Of a DNA stretch of 5,220 bases, positions 5,163 to 5,220 are shown in pieces. The position numbers were made by a program, and so were the translations under genes. The notes under the pieces were generated by a model. That model searched no databases. It was not told where the DNA came from and saw nothing but the letters and a program-made list of their open reading frames with translations. The DNA is from Deltaproteobacteria bacterium (GTDB taxonomy: Bacteria; Desulfobacterota; Desulfobacteria; Desulfobacterales; SURF-7): NCBI GenBank assembly GCA_019307665.1, contig JAFDJC010000237.1:1-5220 (forward strand), written 5' to 3'. Position 1 is the stretch's first letter, and each line of letters opens with the position of its first letter.

Positions 5163-5220
5163 AATCCCAGGTAGCCGTTTATTATTCTATCTCTTTTTAT
5201 TCTGCGGAAGCTCAGTAGCA
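5137..5220 (+). repeat. 84-bp direct repeat, copy 2 (out of frame, reaches window edge)
   Basis: Exact copy of 4533-4616. The transporter frame enters it one base off and reads RIYGRYNG then stop. Read in its native frame it would again encode the FMAAIMGK segment, but a TAG at 5131-5133 closes that frame upstream. The repeat may extend beyond 5220. Confidence 0.97.

Overview
The window carries five protein-coding genes in two divergent sets separated by a 409-bp intergenic stretch. Reading leftwards (minus strand) are a GNAT acetyltransferase (GTG start, 3054), a RimK-type ATP-grasp ligase (2276) and a PP-loop ATPase of the QueC/ExsB-like superfamily (1374). Reading rightwards (plus strand) are an exported SUMF1/FGE-fold protein (3464) and, 28 bp behind it, a membrane protein of the ATP/ADP-translocase (Npt/NTT-like) family (4329).

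The source looks like a free-living Gram-negative bacterium of moderate GC. The protein families and the repeat-rich intergenic DNA remind me most of an uncultured Desulfobacterota (former Deltaproteobacteria, Desulfobacterales-like) genome. That is an impression from protein style, not a marker-gene assignment.

Layout: 1-237 holds no supported gene but has several inverted repeats, one of which overlaps the stop codon of the PP-loop gene. 238-1374 is the PP-loop ATPase. 1392-2276 is the ATP-grasp ligase, only 17 bp upstream of it, so these two are probably co-transcribed. 2277-2526 is a gap with a perfect 21-bp inverted repeat built from heptamers. 2527-3054 is the GNAT gene. 3055-3463 is the divergent regulatory region. 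3464-4300 is the SUMF1-fold protein and 4329-5162 the transporter-like protein.

The minus-strand trio (acetyltransferase, carboxylate-amine ligase, adenylating PP-loop enzyme) has the chemistry of a small pathway that acetylates, ligates and activates or amidates an amino-acid or peptide-like molecule. Its substrate cannot be read from the sequence. The plus-strand pair couples an exported protein with a membrane protein, and no functional link between them is evident.

The most striking anomaly is at the right edge. The last 84 bases (5137-5220) are an exact copy of 4533-4616, inside the same transporter gene and 604 bp away. Because 604 is not a multiple of three, the copy is entered in another frame and the transporter stops at 5162. 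This is either an out-of-frame tandem duplication or an assembly misjoin. A second peculiarity is that the same protein lacks the hydrophobic segment expected after its central loop. Four intergenic sites also carry period-7 repeats of the CCYGAMA type (reverse TKTCRGG), resembling the heptameric STRR repeats known from cyanobacteria.
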